A DNA stretch of 64,000 bases from G942493375 sp942493375 (GCA_942493375.1 OW818698.1:5394001-5458000), one strand, 5' to 3'. Positions 1 through 9,035 are shown, numbered from the stretch's first letter. Notes: generated by a model not told the origin, from the sequence alone. Made by a program: numbers and translations.

Positions 1-1712
1 TCACCCGGAACTGTGCACTTGTCCTTGGTCATGACCGCAAAGGCACATACTATGGTATGCAGACCCTCAAACAGCTTGTCAGGGCAGATATAAAGAGAGC
101 ATTCATCTCAGGGTGTCTGATCAGCGACTGGCCAAGCCTGAAATTTCGTGGACTCCACCTGTTCACCGGCAATAAAGCACTGCCTTTCCACCAGAAGCTG
201 ATAGATCGGATTCTGGCTCGCTATAAAATGAACCAACTGGTCCTTGAAGTTGATTTCCTGAAGTGGAACACCGATCCCACCATTGCTATGACCTGGGCTG
301 AAGACCAATCAGACATAACTAAAGAGATTGCCTATGCAAAGGACCACTTTATTGAGATCAATCCTTTGTTGCAATCCCTTGGACATTGTGACTGGCTGTT
401 TTGCAATGGCAGGAATAAGAACCTTGCAGAGAACCCGGATCTTCCTTACGCTTACTGTCCCACAAAGCCTGGAATCTATGACTACATATTCAAGTTCTAC
501 GATGAGACAATAAAGCTTTTCAACAATCCGAAGTTTGTGCATATAGGTCACGACGAAGTAATGGAACCCGGTGGATTTCCGAGGGATGCGGAGTGCAAGA
601 AGCGCAGCGCTGAACAGATATTCATTGATGACACTCTGAAAGTACGGGAGCACATTGCCAAATCAGGTTCCCGGATAATGATGTGGGGAGATATGCTGCT
701 GACTCGTGGTGACAGCCCGGATGCTACAAATGCAGATACTCAGAAGTCCGCGAAATGGATGCGGGATCAGCTTCCGAAAGACGTGATGATAGCTGACTGG
801 CACTATGCACCTGATAAGCCCGAAGCATATAAATCCCTGAAGATCTTTATGGATGAAGGTCACGATACAGTTGCTGCTACCTGGTTTACTCCAGCCAATA
901 TCGAAGCTTTCTCAAAGCAGGCAAAAAATGTCGGAGCTTTAGGATTATTGCAGACTACCTGGGCTGGGTTTGAGAGCAGTGAAAACAATATCAGGGACAG
1001 TTTCAACCAGTTCTCAGCAGTTATTCTCGCAGCCGAATATGCCTGGAACAGCGGAAAGACCAGCGTTGACCGGTTACCATACAATTGGGATGCAGAGTTC
1101 CGCAAGCAGTGGAATCCAAAACCAATAAGTATTAAAGGAGAGTCGGGTTTTACTCTTGACCTGTCTCCGGCTTGTAATATTGACCTTAGGGATAATGGGA
1201 AAGGTTGGATGAATCTTGGCCCGCTGCATGATTTGTCGCAACTCCCGGCAGGTGAAACGAGATTCAAAGGTGACTTATTCAGAATTGCAGGCAGCAAAGC
1301 AAATCCGCGTGCAATTCGTCTTGCCAGTTCACTGGATGTGGACAATGCATATCCGGAGAGTGTGGAGATCGGTATAGGCCAGAAAGTGAATTCTCTGCTG
1401 TTCCTGCACACTTGCGCGTGGACTGATTCGATCAAGCGGTCGATGGGGGCATATAAAGTAGTATTTACGGATGGAACCAGCGAGATCATAAATCTGGTCT
1501 ATGGGGACAATATAGTTGCCTGGACAGATAAGAGAGCGCTGAGTGATATCGAAAGAGCCTGGGAAGGACTGACAAAAGATGGCGAAAAAGTCTCACTGCA
1601 GAGGCTGCAATGGAACAACCCATATCCCGATAAGCAAGTCAAATCCATCATATTCAGCTCCACCACCACCGAATCCGGCCCAATCCTGGTAGGACTGAGC
1701 GCAATTCAATAA
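1..1712 (+). CDS. Beta-N-acetylhexosaminidase, glycoside hydrolase family 20 (5' end outside window)
   Basis: Predicted to release terminal N-acetylhexosamine from glycans. The reading frame is open back to base 3, and the residues before the first ATG at 57 (LVLGHDRKGTYYG) continue the family's small N-terminal alpha/beta domain, so ATG 57 is internal and the gene is cut by the window edge. A TIM barrel follows; HIGHDEV (Asp-Glu codons at 552-557) is the GH20 catalytic Asp-Glu pair, the Asp orienting the acetamido group in substrate-assisted catalysis. The last ~190 residues form an extra C-terminal domain I do not recognise. A 27-bp-arm palindromic repeat follows the stop. Family call is strong; the exact substrate is unknown. 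Confidence 0.85.
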   Translation, partial: TRNCALVLGHDRKGTYYGMQTLKQLVRADIKRAFISGCLISDWPSLKFRGLHLFTGNKALPFHQKLIDRILARYKMNQLVLEVDFLKWNTDPTIAMTWAEDQSDITKEIAYAKDHFIEINPLLQSLGHCDWLFCNGRNKNLAENPDLPYAYCPTKPGIYDYIFKFYDETIKLFNNPKFVHIGHDEVMEPGGFPRDAECKKRSAEQIFIDDTLKVREHIAKSGSRIMMWGDMLLTRGDSPDATNADTQKSAKWMRDQLPKDVMIADWHYAPDKPEAYKSLKIFMDEGHDTVAATWFTPANIEAFSKQAKNVGALGLLQTTWAGFESSENNIRDSFNQFSAVILAAEYAWNSGKTSVDRLPYNWDAEFRKQWNPKPISIKGESGFTLDLSPACNIDLRDNGKGWMNLGPLHDLSQLPAGETRFKGDLFRIAGSKANPRAIRLASSLDVDNAYPESVEIGIGQKVNSLLFLHTCAWTDSIKRSMGAYKVVFTDGTSEIINLVYGDNIVAWTDKRALSDIERAWEGLTKDGEKVSLQRLQWNNPYPDKQVKSIIFSSTTTESGPILVGLSAIQ

Positions 1713-1730
1713 CAACTGTCATCCTGAATT

Positions 1731-1812
1731 GTCATCCTGAGGAACGAAGGATCTGCTTTTAGGAACCTCTGAGTAAATAGAGAACAGCAGATCCTTCGTT
1801 CCTCAGGATGAC
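1731..1812. repeat. Palindromic dispersed repeat, family F1 (27-bp perfect arms)
   Basis: Arms 1731-1757 and 1786-1812 are exact reverse complements, beginning GTCATCCTGAGGAACG. Shorter flanking arms 1717-1727 and 1818-1828 (CTGTCATCCTG / CAGGATGACAG) nest outside them. The same arm recurs at 43417-43485 and a diverged version at 14333-14393. It could also terminate transcription of the GH20 gene, though no U-tract follows. Confidence 0.9.
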
Positions 1813-1844
1813 AAAAACAGGATGACAGCATGAGGAAGTGTAAT

Positions 1845-3137
1845 ATGTCAGCAATCAATACATACTATTCCGTAACACCCAGAATGGTACCGGCAAATAA
1901 GCGCAGCACCATCACAATCGCACCTCTCTTCGACCACTGCCGCTTGAAACCCGGGGTAGAATATCGCCTGAGCTGCCATCCTGCTGGTGGATACAACTAT
2001 CAAACACGCCAACTCCCCCATAATCCCATTGATTTCACAATTACCAATGGCAAGCTGACATTTAATTTTGATTTTGAATCCGAGCAAGAATACGTAGTAG
2101 TCTTGAACAGTATCAAAGATGGCATCGAGCAGTCTGTTGCGGAATTCCGTTTATACGCTCTGGAACCGGACCTGTTCTCTCGCAAAGCTTACAAAGGCGA
2201 TACCCACCTGCATACATACTATTCAGACGGCAAGGAGTCACCAGCGTTCGTTGCTGCATCCAGCCGGATGATCGGCTTGGACTTCATGGCTATTACCGAC
2301 CACCGCCAGCACGCCCCATCCCTTGAGGCTATCGAAGCCATGGAAGCCCTGGACACGGATATGCGGATATTCCCGGGTGAGGAAGTCCATTCTCCGGAAA
2401 ATCCAGTGCATATAGTCAACTTCGGAGGCAGGATAAGCGTTAATGCACTCTTCTCACAGGATGAGTTCGCTGAAGGAGTCCAGTCGATAATAGACACCCT
2501 GACCGATCTGCCATCCGAAGTAGACCCGTATACCTATGCATCCTGCGTATATTGTTTTAACAAGATACGCGAGGGTGGGGGTCTGGCCATCTTCTGCCAT
2601 CCCTACTGGTTCGCTAATCGCCAATACGATGTCCCCGAATACCTGACAGACTTGCTGTTGGAAAGACAACCCTGGGATGCGCTGGAAATAATCGGAGGAT
2701 ACTTCAAACACGAACTGGAATCCAACACCCTGGCAGTAGCCAGATATCACGAGGAAAGATCCAAGGGGAAGCGTTTACCCATAGTAGGAGCAAGCGATTC
2801 CCACGGCTGTGCCAACGCCGATCTATTCGGCTGGTACTACACAATAGTCTTCTCCGAAACCGATGATCTTCCAGACATTGTTCGCAACGTAAAAGATCTA
2901 TACTCAGTAGCCGTAGAATCCATCCCGGAAGAATCCACCAGAGCCTACGGACCATTCAGACTGGTAAAATACGCCCAGTTCCTGATCAGAGAAATCTTCC
3001 CCGAACACGACAAACTCTGCCAACAAGAAGGCAACCTGATGCTGTCCGCAGTAGCCGGAGACACAACCGCCAAAGATCGCCTGAAGCTTACCAAAGGAGC
3101 TGTAAAAAACCTGTACAAAAACCTGTGGGGCTACTAA
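1845..3137 (+). CDS. PHP-domain metal-dependent phosphoesterase
   Basis: The PHP fold binds two or three metal ions and usually hydrolyses phosphoesters. Seen: an N-terminal beta-rich segment of ~110 residues, then DTHLHTYYSDG (metal ligands His-x-His), MAITDHR, an FCHPYW histidine and GASDSHG near the end of the domain, in PHP order. The start is ATG 1845 rather than 1830 because GAGGAAG at 1832-1838 sits 6 bases upstream. No signal peptide is visible, so it is probably cytosolic. It lies 62 bases before an aminotransferase on the same strand, likely one transcript. Related PHP proteins with an N-terminal extension often sit in carbohydrate loci; the substrate is unknown. Confidence 0.8.
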   Translation: MSAINTYYSVTPRMVPANKRSTITIAPLFDHCRLKPGVEYRLSCHPAGGYNYQTRQLPHNPIDFTITNGKLTFNFDFESEQEYVVVLNSIKDGIEQSVAEFRLYALEPDLFSRKAYKGDTHLHTYYSDGKESPAFVAASSRMIGLDFMAITDHRQHAPSLEAIEAMEALDTDMRIFPGEEVHSPENPVHIVNFGGRISVNALFSQDEFAEGVQSIIDTLTDLPSEVDPYTYASCVYCFNKIREGGGLAIFCHPYWFANRQYDVPEYLTDLLLERQPWDALEIIGGYFKHELESNTLAVARYHEERSKGKRLPIVGASDSHGCANADLFGWYYTIVFSETDDLPDIVRNVKDLYSVAVESIPEESTRAYGPFRLVKYAQFLIREIFPEHDKLCQQEGNLMLSAVAGDTTAKDRLKLTKGAVKNLYKNLWGY

Positions 3138-3199
3138 TTACGTACAAACCTGTCCTATAAGTCTTGTATGTCCTATTCGTCCTATAGATCGGAGCAACA

Positions 3200-4441
3200 A
3201 TGAAACCTGCATACACATTCAAAAAATCAAACGAACTGTGGGTTGAAGCCAATAAGTATATACCCGGAGGCTCCCAGGGGACCAGGCAGCCGGAGTATCC
3301 GGAGCATCCCATTTACTTCGACCGTGCCAAGGGCTGTCGGATGTGGGATGTGGATGGGAATGAGTTCATAGACTTCCTGTGCAGTATCGGTCCGATCATT
3401 CTGGGTTATTCGTATGATTCGGTAAATGAAGCTGTCTGCGATATTGTTAAAACCTCGTTCCAGTCGTCTATGAATCATCCGATAATGATCGAAGTCGCAA
3501 AAATCATAACCGAAATGGTCCCCAGCGCGGATGGTGTCCGGTTTATGAAGACTGGCACAGAGGCTACCCAGCTTGCAGTTCGCCTGGCCAGGCACATCAC
3601 CGGCCGAATGTATGTCGCCAGGCACGGTTACCACGGTTGGGCCGATCTGTTTATGGGCCATTTGAGCCTACCGGGAGTCGATAAGGACGCATCAGACAAA
3701 GTCCTGCCGTTCGATGGCACCGCAGAAGGGCTCGATAAGTTCCTGAAAGAAAGCCCTCATGAATTCGCCGCTGTAATGATCTGCCCGGCTGATGTTAAGC
3801 CTTTCACGCACGAGAACTACCAGGGGATAATAGATGCAGCGCATGCGCACGGTGCATTGGTTATATTCGATGAGATCAAATCCGGTTTCCGGATAGCTCC
3901 GGGTGGAGCACAGGAATATCTCAACGTCTTGCCGGACATAACCACGCTCTCGAAAGGAATCGCAAATGGTTACCCTTTGTCGGCTATAGTCGGTAGAGAA
4001 GAAGTAATCAAAGAGCTCCCAAGCGCGGGTATAGCTGGTACATTCTCAGTAGAAGGCCTCTCCCTGGCTGCTTCTCTTGCAACGCTGAAAGAGATCAAAA
4101 ATAACAATGTAGTCCCACATCTCTACAAAATGGGCCAGCGGCTGATTGATGGTCTCAACGAGATCTTCCAAAAGCACGGTATGCACGAAGCCAGGGCCTA
4201 TGGAGACCCAGTGCCGTCAATGCCCAGACTCCAGTGGCGTGAGGGCACAATCGCAAACGGCGTCCAACTGATCAAAGATGAGGACTTCCACTTCTTCTTC
4301 AGCGAACTCCTAAAACACGGAGTCTACCTGTCAAGCTGGCACGTAGCCTTCATGAACTTCTCCCACCAGGAAAAAGATGTAGATGAAGCACTGGAAATCT
4401 GCGACTATGTTATGGGATTAACAAAGCAGAAATTCAAGTAA
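3200..4441 (+). CDS. Class III PLP-dependent aminotransferase (glutamate-1-semialdehyde aminomutase-like)
   Basis: Belongs to the fold-type I class III aminotransferases related to glutamate-1-semialdehyde 2,1-aminomutase. Motifs in order: PGGSQGTR near residue 22, RAKGCRMWDVDGNEFIDF at ~42, FMKTGTEATQ for phosphate binding, FDEIKSGFR with the cofactor Asp, and TTLSKGIANGYP carrying the Schiff-base Lys. Length 413 is normal. ATG 3200 has GGAG six bases upstream. Because it follows a PHP gene inside a glycosidase locus, a role in amino-sugar or other secondary metabolism is likelier than tetrapyrrole synthesis, but that is inference. No hemL-linked heme gene is nearby. Confidence 0.8.
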   Translation: MKPAYTFKKSNELWVEANKYIPGGSQGTRQPEYPEHPIYFDRAKGCRMWDVDGNEFIDFLCSIGPIILGYSYDSVNEAVCDIVKTSFQSSMNHPIMIEVAKIITEMVPSADGVRFMKTGTEATQLAVRLARHITGRMYVARHGYHGWADLFMGHLSLPGVDKDASDKVLPFDGTAEGLDKFLKESPHEFAAVMICPADVKPFTHENYQGIIDAAHAHGALVIFDEIKSGFRIAPGGAQEYLNVLPDITTLSKGIANGYPLSAIVGREEVIKELPSAGIAGTFSVEGLSLAASLATLKEIKNNNVVPHLYKMGQRLIDGLNEIFQKHGMHEARAYGDPVPSMPRLQWREGTIANGVQLIKDEDFHFFFSELLKHGVYLSSWHVAFMNFSHQEKDVDEALEICDYVMGLTKQKFK

Positions 4442-4550
4442 GCCAGGGTGAACGCATCATATTATATCAACTGATCAGTTTTCTATAGGACAGATGGGAC
4501 CTGTTTTGAATTTCGCGTGTTTGGCGCATTTTGCGGTCTTCCCTCCAAAA

Positions 4551-4580
4551 AATCTGCGAAAATCTGCGAAATCTGCGGAT
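4551..4580. repeat. Dispersed repeat family F5 (AATCTGCGAAATCTGCGGAT type)
   Basis: An AATCTGCGAA unit occurs in tandem, then ends in ATCTGCGGAT. Nearly the same string occurs at 22603-22632 and 56369-56397. It has no coding potential and no strong internal palindrome. A TATAAT box at 4614-4619 lies between it and the downstream galactosidase gene, without a convincing -35. Confidence 0.7.
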
Positions 4581-4673
4581 GGGTATTCTTTATGCGTCTT
4601 ATTCAAAACCTGCTATAATATGCAGATGTAAAAATCAATGTCGAATGTCGACAATCTCCCTGAGGTGAACCAA

Positions 4674-7217
4674 TTGGATATATCACTATTGCTTATTGTA
4701 TTAATCCTGATTGCCCTGTCTGCGATGCCGGTCATGGCGGTCAAACCCACTCAAACTGAATTGAAAACAGCCAAACAATGGACTGCTGAGCATTTCGAGC
4801 AGTTTAAGGATACATCCACCCAATCAACCAAACTGCCGGAACCTGAGGCTGGGATTATTGTTATATCCAACAACGACCCCGTCCAGAAAAACTCCAAAGC
4901 AGGTACCCCTCTAAAAGTTGGAGACCAGGTCTTCCAACGTGGATTGTTTTGTCATGCATTCAGCCGGGTAATCATTCGTCTTCCAGCCGCAGGCAGCACA
5001 TTCACTGCAGTTGCCGGTCCTGATAATAACGACCAGACATCCGGTGGACGCGGAAGCCTTGTAATGTCTATTGAAGTAGCTGGCAAAGAAGTTTTCAAGT
5101 CTGCTGTCATGCACGGCGGAGATAATGGCGTTCCGGTAAAACTTGATCTTAACGGAGCCAGAGAGTTCACTCTGCTTGTAGGTGATGCTGGGGACGGTAT
5201 CGCATGTGACCAGGCAAACTGGGCAGATGCAAAAGTTACTCTGGCTGATGGCAGGGAAATCTGGCTGGACGATCTACCCTTCATCGGCAGTCAGTCTGTG
5301 ATAGAGCGAAGTCGTTCCAATCCTCCGTTTTCATTCATATACAATGGCAAAGCGTCAGATGATATCTTAGGTAGCTGGACATTCAAGAAATCCACAAAGA
5401 AGCTTGATCAGAACAGGACTCAGACAACCCAAATCTATACAGATCCTGTAACTGGTCTGCAGTTGCGCTGTGAGATCGTGCAATATTCTGACTACCCGAC
5501 TGTCGAGTGGACGCTGCACTTCAAGAACACAGGTAAAACTGATACCCCCATACTTGAAAACATCCGTTCACTGGATGCTAAGTGGAACAGGGACAGTGCA
5601 GAATTCCTGCTGCATCACGCTGTAGGTTCACCTTGTCTGCCTACAGACTATCGACCGTTGGAGACTTCACTTGAACCCAAGTCCATAACCCATATAGGAG
5701 CAGCAGGTGGACGCCCGACAAACTCGGACATGTCATACTTCAATCTGGATATGTCCGGCAAAGGGGTGATAATTGTAGTAGGCTGGCCAGGGCAGTGGGA
5801 TTCCAAATGGATCAGAGATGAAAAAGACGGCCTGAGAGTTATCGCTGGCCAGGAGCTCACAAGATTCACCCTTCATCCCGGAGAAGAAGTCAGGACTCCT
5901 ATGACCGTCCTGCAGTTCTGGCAGGGAGGAGACTGGATAAGGGCACAAAACATCTGGCGCAGATGGATGGTAGCACACAACACACCCAAACCCAACGGCA
6001 AGGTGCCTCCACCTCAGTTCGTAGCATCCAGCTCCAGGCAGTATGCAGAGATGATAAATGCCAATGAACAGAACCAGAAGATGTTCATCGACAGATACCT
6101 GGAAGAGGGGATCAAGCTGGATTACTGGTGGATGGATGCAGGCTGGTATGAAAACAAGACCGGCTGGCCGAATACAGGAACTTGGGAAGTAGATGCAAAG
6201 AGATTCCCCAACGGTCTTAGGGCAGTCAGTGACTATGCGCACTCAAAGGGTATTAAAATCGTCACCTGGTTTGAACCTGAGAGAGTAACTCCGGATACCT
6301 GGCTGACAAATGCCCATCCCGAATGGATTCTAAGTGGCAGCCTGCTCAATCTGGGCAACAAAGACGCGTGGACTTGGCTGACGAACCACGTCGACAAAAT
6401 GATCACAGAGCAGGGGATCGATCTCTACCGGCAGGACTTCAACATGGACCCATTGTCAAACTGGAGAGCCGCAGATTCACAGGACCGGATGGGTATAACC
6501 GAAATCGGTCACGTAACCGGATTCCTTGCCTACTGGGATGCATTGTTGGAGAGACACCCTAACCTGTTAATAGACACCTGCGCATCCGGCGGTCGAAGAA
6601 ACGATATCGAAACCCTCAGACGTTCAGTTCCACTCTGGAGGACAGACTGTGCCTTCGGATGCATCGGCACCCAGGCGCAGACATATGGAATATCTTTCTG
6701 GATCCCCTACAGCGGTACCGGGACCGTTGCCTGCCAGAACGCAGGATACTATGGTGATGGAGAAGGCAAAACCCCTGTTGAAGCTTACGCATTCTTCAGC
6801 AACGCAGCCCCCAGCCTGGGCTCCGGCATTGATCTGAGGATCAAAGACCTTGATTACCCAAAACTCCGCCAATTCATAAACTGGTTCAGAGAATACGTAG
6901 GTCCGAGTTTCTACGGAGATTACTACCCTCTAACTCCATATACAATCGATGAAAAGGACTGGATAGCCTGGCAGTTCGATAATCCCGAAGAGGGCAAAGG
7001 CGTAATAGAGGCCTTCCGAAGAGCAGAATGTCCTGACAACGCCAACCAGTTCAAACTCAGAGGTTTGGATTCTAAAGCTGAATACACCATAAAGGACCTT
7101 CTAGCCAACAAAACCTGGAAATCCAAAGGCTCCACCCTAATAAACTCCGGCCTCCACATAACGGTCCCGGAGAAGCCAGGAGTAGCTGTGATAGTGTATG
7201 AGAGAGTTAAGAGTTAA
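4674..7217 (+). CDS. Secreted alpha-galactosidase: NPCBM domain plus GH36-type catalytic domain
   Basis: Predicted retaining alpha-galactosidase acting outside the cytoplasm. From the N-terminus: signal peptide (LLLIVLILIALSAMPVMA), an NPCBM carbohydrate-binding domain at roughly residues 80-200 (GLFCHAFS, TFTAVAGPDN), a beta-sandwich linker, then the barrel with WWMDAGWY, TWFEPERV, YRQDFNM (candidate nucleophile Asp), DTCASGGRR and PLWRTDC (candidate acid/base Asp), all typical of clan GH-D. ATG 4638 opens the frame, but TTG 4674 has GAGGTG (4662-4667) at ideal spacing and places the signal peptide at the very N-terminus, so I use it. An 8-bp GC hairpin follows at 7242-7267. Confidence 0.88.
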   Translation: MDISLLLIVLILIALSAMPVMAVKPTQTELKTAKQWTAEHFEQFKDTSTQSTKLPEPEAGIIVISNNDPVQKNSKAGTPLKVGDQVFQRGLFCHAFSRVIIRLPAAGSTFTAVAGPDNNDQTSGGRGSLVMSIEVAGKEVFKSAVMHGGDNGVPVKLDLNGAREFTLLVGDAGDGIACDQANWADAKVTLADGREIWLDDLPFIGSQSVIERSRSNPPFSFIYNGKASDDILGSWTFKKSTKKLDQNRTQTTQIYTDPVTGLQLRCEIVQYSDYPTVEWTLHFKNTGKTDTPILENIRSLDAKWNRDSAEFLLHHAVGSPCLPTDYRPLETSLEPKSITHIGAAGGRPTNSDMSYFNLDMSGKGVIIVVGWPGQWDSKWIRDEKDGLRVIAGQELTRFTLHPGEEVRTPMTVLQFWQGGDWIRAQNIWRRWMVAHNTPKPNGKVPPPQFVASSSRQYAEMINANEQNQKMFIDRYLEEGIKLDYWWMDAGWYENKTGWPNTGTWEVDAKRFPNGLRAVSDYAHSKGIKIVTWFEPERVTPDTWLTNAHPEWILSGSLLNLGNKDAWTWLTNHVDKMITEQGIDLYRQDFNMDPLSNWRAADSQDRMGITEIGHVTGFLAYWDALLERHPNLLIDTCASGGRRNDIETLRRSVPLWRTDCAFGCIGTQAQTYGISFWIPYSGTGTVACQNAGYYGDGEGKTPVEAYAFFSNAAPSLGSGIDLRIKDLDYPKLRQFINWFREYVGPSFYGDYYPLTPYTIDEKDWIAWQFDNPEEGKGVIEAFRRAECPDNANQFKLRGLDSKAEYTIKDLLANKTWKSKGSTLINSGLHITVPEKPGVAVIVYERVKS

Positions 7218-7241
7218 GAGTTGAAAGTGGAAAGTTCTGAT

Positions 7242-7267
7242 CTCCCGGGCGATCCATGACCCGGGAG
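7242..7267. terminator. Hairpin after galactosidase gene, possible terminator
   Basis: CTCCCGGG (7242-7249) and CCCGGGAG (7260-7267) form a perfect 8-bp stem with a 10-base loop, 25 bases after the stop at 7217. No U-run follows, so termination is only plausible. Confidence 0.45.
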
Positions 7268-7314
7268 AATTCCCCAGACATCCTTGTCTGCTTACTGACC
7301 AGATTTGCATACTA

Positions 7315-7391
7315 GCCCGCTTTATTCACCAAGCTTCGCTTTTGACCGGTAGTAAGGGCAAAAGCTGATTCAATCATGAATAATGCGAGCC
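7315..7391. repeat. Palindromic dispersed repeat, family F2, copy 1
   Basis: Imperfect palindrome running from CCCGCTTTATTCACC to GAATAATGCGAGC with an inner GACCGGTAGTAAGGGC segment. It is clearly homologous to copies at 7520-7588 and 28722-28794. Apart from the two F2 copies and the hairpin at 7242-7267, the 7218-7601 gap holds only AT-rich sequence in which I see no gene. Confidence 0.75.
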
Positions 7392-7519
7392 AGCAAAAAA
7401 AAATAGAACAAATGTGCTAATATCCCTTGAATTTAGCTTTCCAATATTGTAAAATACCTGAGTGTGCAGCATACAAACAATACATTTATTTCCAGCAGAT
7501 AGTATAGCTGGGTAACCTG

Positions 7520-7588
7520 TATTATTCACCAAACTTTGCTTTTGGCGGGTAGTAGGGCAAAAGCTGGATAATCATGAATAATGCAGGC
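7520..7588. repeat. Palindromic dispersed repeat, family F2, copy 2
   Basis: Same organisation as copy 1: ATTATTCACCAAACTTTGC on the left, GGCGGGTAGTAGGGC in the middle and TCATGAATAATGC on the right. The right arm ends two bases before the AAGGAG ribosome-binding site (7590-7595) of the next gene, so a folded repeat would sit directly against the start region. Confidence 0.75.
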
Positions 7589-7601
7589 CAAGGAGAATAT
7601 C

Positions 7602-8114
7602 ATGTCTGATACAGTAATACCGGAACCAAAGATCGTTGAGTTCGGACCATATCGGGTAGTCGGAATGAACTACATTGGCAAGAATGAGAACCAGGAGATT
7701 GCTGCCATGTGGGGAGCAGAGGACGGATTTCTCAAGAGAATGTGCGAGATTCAGATGCCGGAAGATGCAGAGCATGTTTCATTCGGTATCTGCAGGTGCA
7801 TTCCTGGAGTAACTGATGGAAGCTTTGAATACATAGCATGCCTGCCCGCAGCTGCTGACGCCTCAATACCCGACGGAATGATCGAAGCCACAATTGGCCA
7901 GGGGACTTATGCAGTTTTCGAAGTCGCCAACCTTGCAGCACTTACTACGGCCTGGGGGGAATCTCAAAAATGGCTGGAAGCAAGCTCCGAGTGGGAAGGC
8001 ACGTGTGGCCCAGGCAGATGCGAATGCGCAACGCGTCCGTTCTTCGAATTATACCCATCCGACTTCACCCCGGAAGGCAGACTATATATCTATGCTCCGG
8101 TGCAGAAGAAATAA
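7602..8114 (+). CDS. GyrI-like / AraC effector-binding domain protein
   Basis: A stand-alone small-molecule binding domain of the GyrI/Cass2 type, lacking any DNA-binding domain. Seen: N-terminal PKIVEFGPYRVVGMNYIG strand, a middle YIACLPA segment, then GTYAVFEVANL and a C-terminal FELYPSDFTPEGRLYIYAPV, which follows the family's closing pattern. The start is ATG 7602 rather than 7581 because AAGGAG at 7590-7595 lies 6 bases upstream. Such proteins bind drugs or hydrophobic effectors; the ligand here is unknown. No obvious partner regulator adjoins it. Confidence 0.75.
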   Translation: MSDTVIPEPKIVEFGPYRVVGMNYIGKNENQEIAAMWGAEDGFLKRMCEIQMPEDAEHVSFGICRCIPGVTDGSFEYIACLPAAADASIPDGMIEATIGQGTYAVFEVANLAALTTAWGESQKWLEASSEWEGTCGPGRCECATRPFFELYPSDFTPEGRLYIYAPVQKK

Positions 8115-8143
8115 TACCACGCGTTGAATGTGCAGTATAATAT

Positions 8144-8223
8144 GTGCATCGGTATCAGAGCCAACGGGATATCTCTACAGTCATGGACTAACTTACATCC
8201 CCCAAAGTCCGGTGCCGATGCAC
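8144..8223. repeat. Inverted repeat in the gap 8115-8251
   Basis: GTGCATCGG at 8144-8152 is the exact reverse complement of CCGATGCAC at 8215-8223. Inside the interval CGGGATAT (from 8165) also matches ATATCCCG just beyond the right arm, so alternative pairings exist. This may be a terminator of the upstream gene or a structured 5' leader for the DUF3788 gene, which starts at 8252. Confidence 0.5.
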
Positions 8224-8251
8224 CCTATCGCATATCCCGGAGCATTTTAAT

Positions 8252-8698
8252 ATGCAGCAAAACGCAAGACTGACTGACAAAAACACCCAACCTACTGATG
8301 CAGTGCTGGCAGAATGGTTGGGTGGCAAAGCATATGGTTTCTGGATACAAATCACCGATTTCATTAATAAGAACTACCCGGGAATCTTCGAGCCCGATTG
8401 GCTCTTCGGTGGGAAGAAACACGGCTGGTGCCTGCGGTTTAAGAAATCAAAGTCCTTCTGCACCCTTATACCGGAGAAAGAGAATCTTGCTATTCTAATA
8501 GTTTTCGGAGCACAGGAGAGAGAAAAAGTCGAAGGTATCCTTGACGAACTGACCCCCAATGTGCGAAAAGACTACGAATCAGCTACAACCTATCACGATG
8601 GCAAATGGCTGCTGATTAACCTGGATTCCGAAGAAACACTAAACGATACATTCAGTTTGTTGCAGTTGAAGCGTAAACAAAAGAAAACATCCCCCTGA
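8252..8698 (+). CDS. DUF3788 family protein
   Basis: A 148-residue cytosolic protein. The sequence follows the DUF3788 pattern: LTDKNTQPTDAVLAEWLG at the N-terminus, FEPDWLFGGKKHGWCLRFK in the middle, CTLIPEKENLAILIVFGAQEREK, then KWLLINLDS near the C-terminus. The family has no established biochemical role; members are often found near other stand-alone stress or effector-binding genes, as with the GyrI-like gene just upstream. Family call is from remembered pattern only. Confidence 0.75.
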   Translation: MQQNARLTDKNTQPTDAVLAEWLGGKAYGFWIQITDFINKNYPGIFEPDWLFGGKKHGWCLRFKKSKSFCTLIPEKENLAILIVFGAQEREKVEGILDELTPNVRKDYESATTYHDGKWLLINLDSEETLNDTFSLLQLKRKQKKTSP

Positions 8699-8786
8699 TT
8701 TCCCTTGCATAGGTGTCGGGGGGATGTGACACATTAATTATTCAGCAACATTCAGTTATCAGTAATAGAATTCTCCATCAATGCCA

Positions 8787-9035
8787 TCAGTGTTTCAAGT
8801 CACTTTTCACGACATTCTGGAGACAATGGGGCAGGTGGTCGCCGTGGCCTCGGTGGATGATAACACACTCAATGCATTCCCCATGGAACTTGCAGGCAGC
8901 AGGGCAGGAGCAATAGTCCGGGCAGGAGGCCTTAACTTCTTCCAGGAACTCATCCTGCAAAGCCGATGCTTCCTCATTCTTTCCCTCCTTAAACAGATCC
9001 ATAGCCCTGATTTCCTTCTCATTACCATCAATCAT
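8787..9035 (-). CDS. Small Cys/His-rich putative metal-binding protein (DUF6485-like)
   Basis: About 82 residues. The C-terminal half carries CPDYCSCPAACKFHGEC followed by CIECVIIHRGHGDHLPHC: many Cys and His at spacing typical of a compact zinc module, resembling the DUF6485 pattern. The N-terminal half is a charged helix. The frame opens at 9101, but the first 22 codons derive from an intergenic GAAGCCT repeat, so ATG at 9033-9035 is preferred. It ends in a run of basic residues. Function unknown; it could be a housekeeping metal-binding protein. Confidence 0.6.
   Translation of the reverse strand: MIDGNEKEIRAMDLFKEGKNEEASALQDEFLEEVKASCPDYCSCPAACKFHGECIECVIIHRGHGDHLPHCLQNVVKSDLKH

Noticed and set aside
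860..1489. 209-codon minus-strand frame inside the GH20 gene
   Set aside because: Shadow of a clearly conserved coding frame; composition is low-complexity and it lacks a start site.
1717..1828. Palindromic repeats considered as CRISPR repeats
   Set aside because: Copies are tens of kilobases apart without regular spacers and no cas gene is present.
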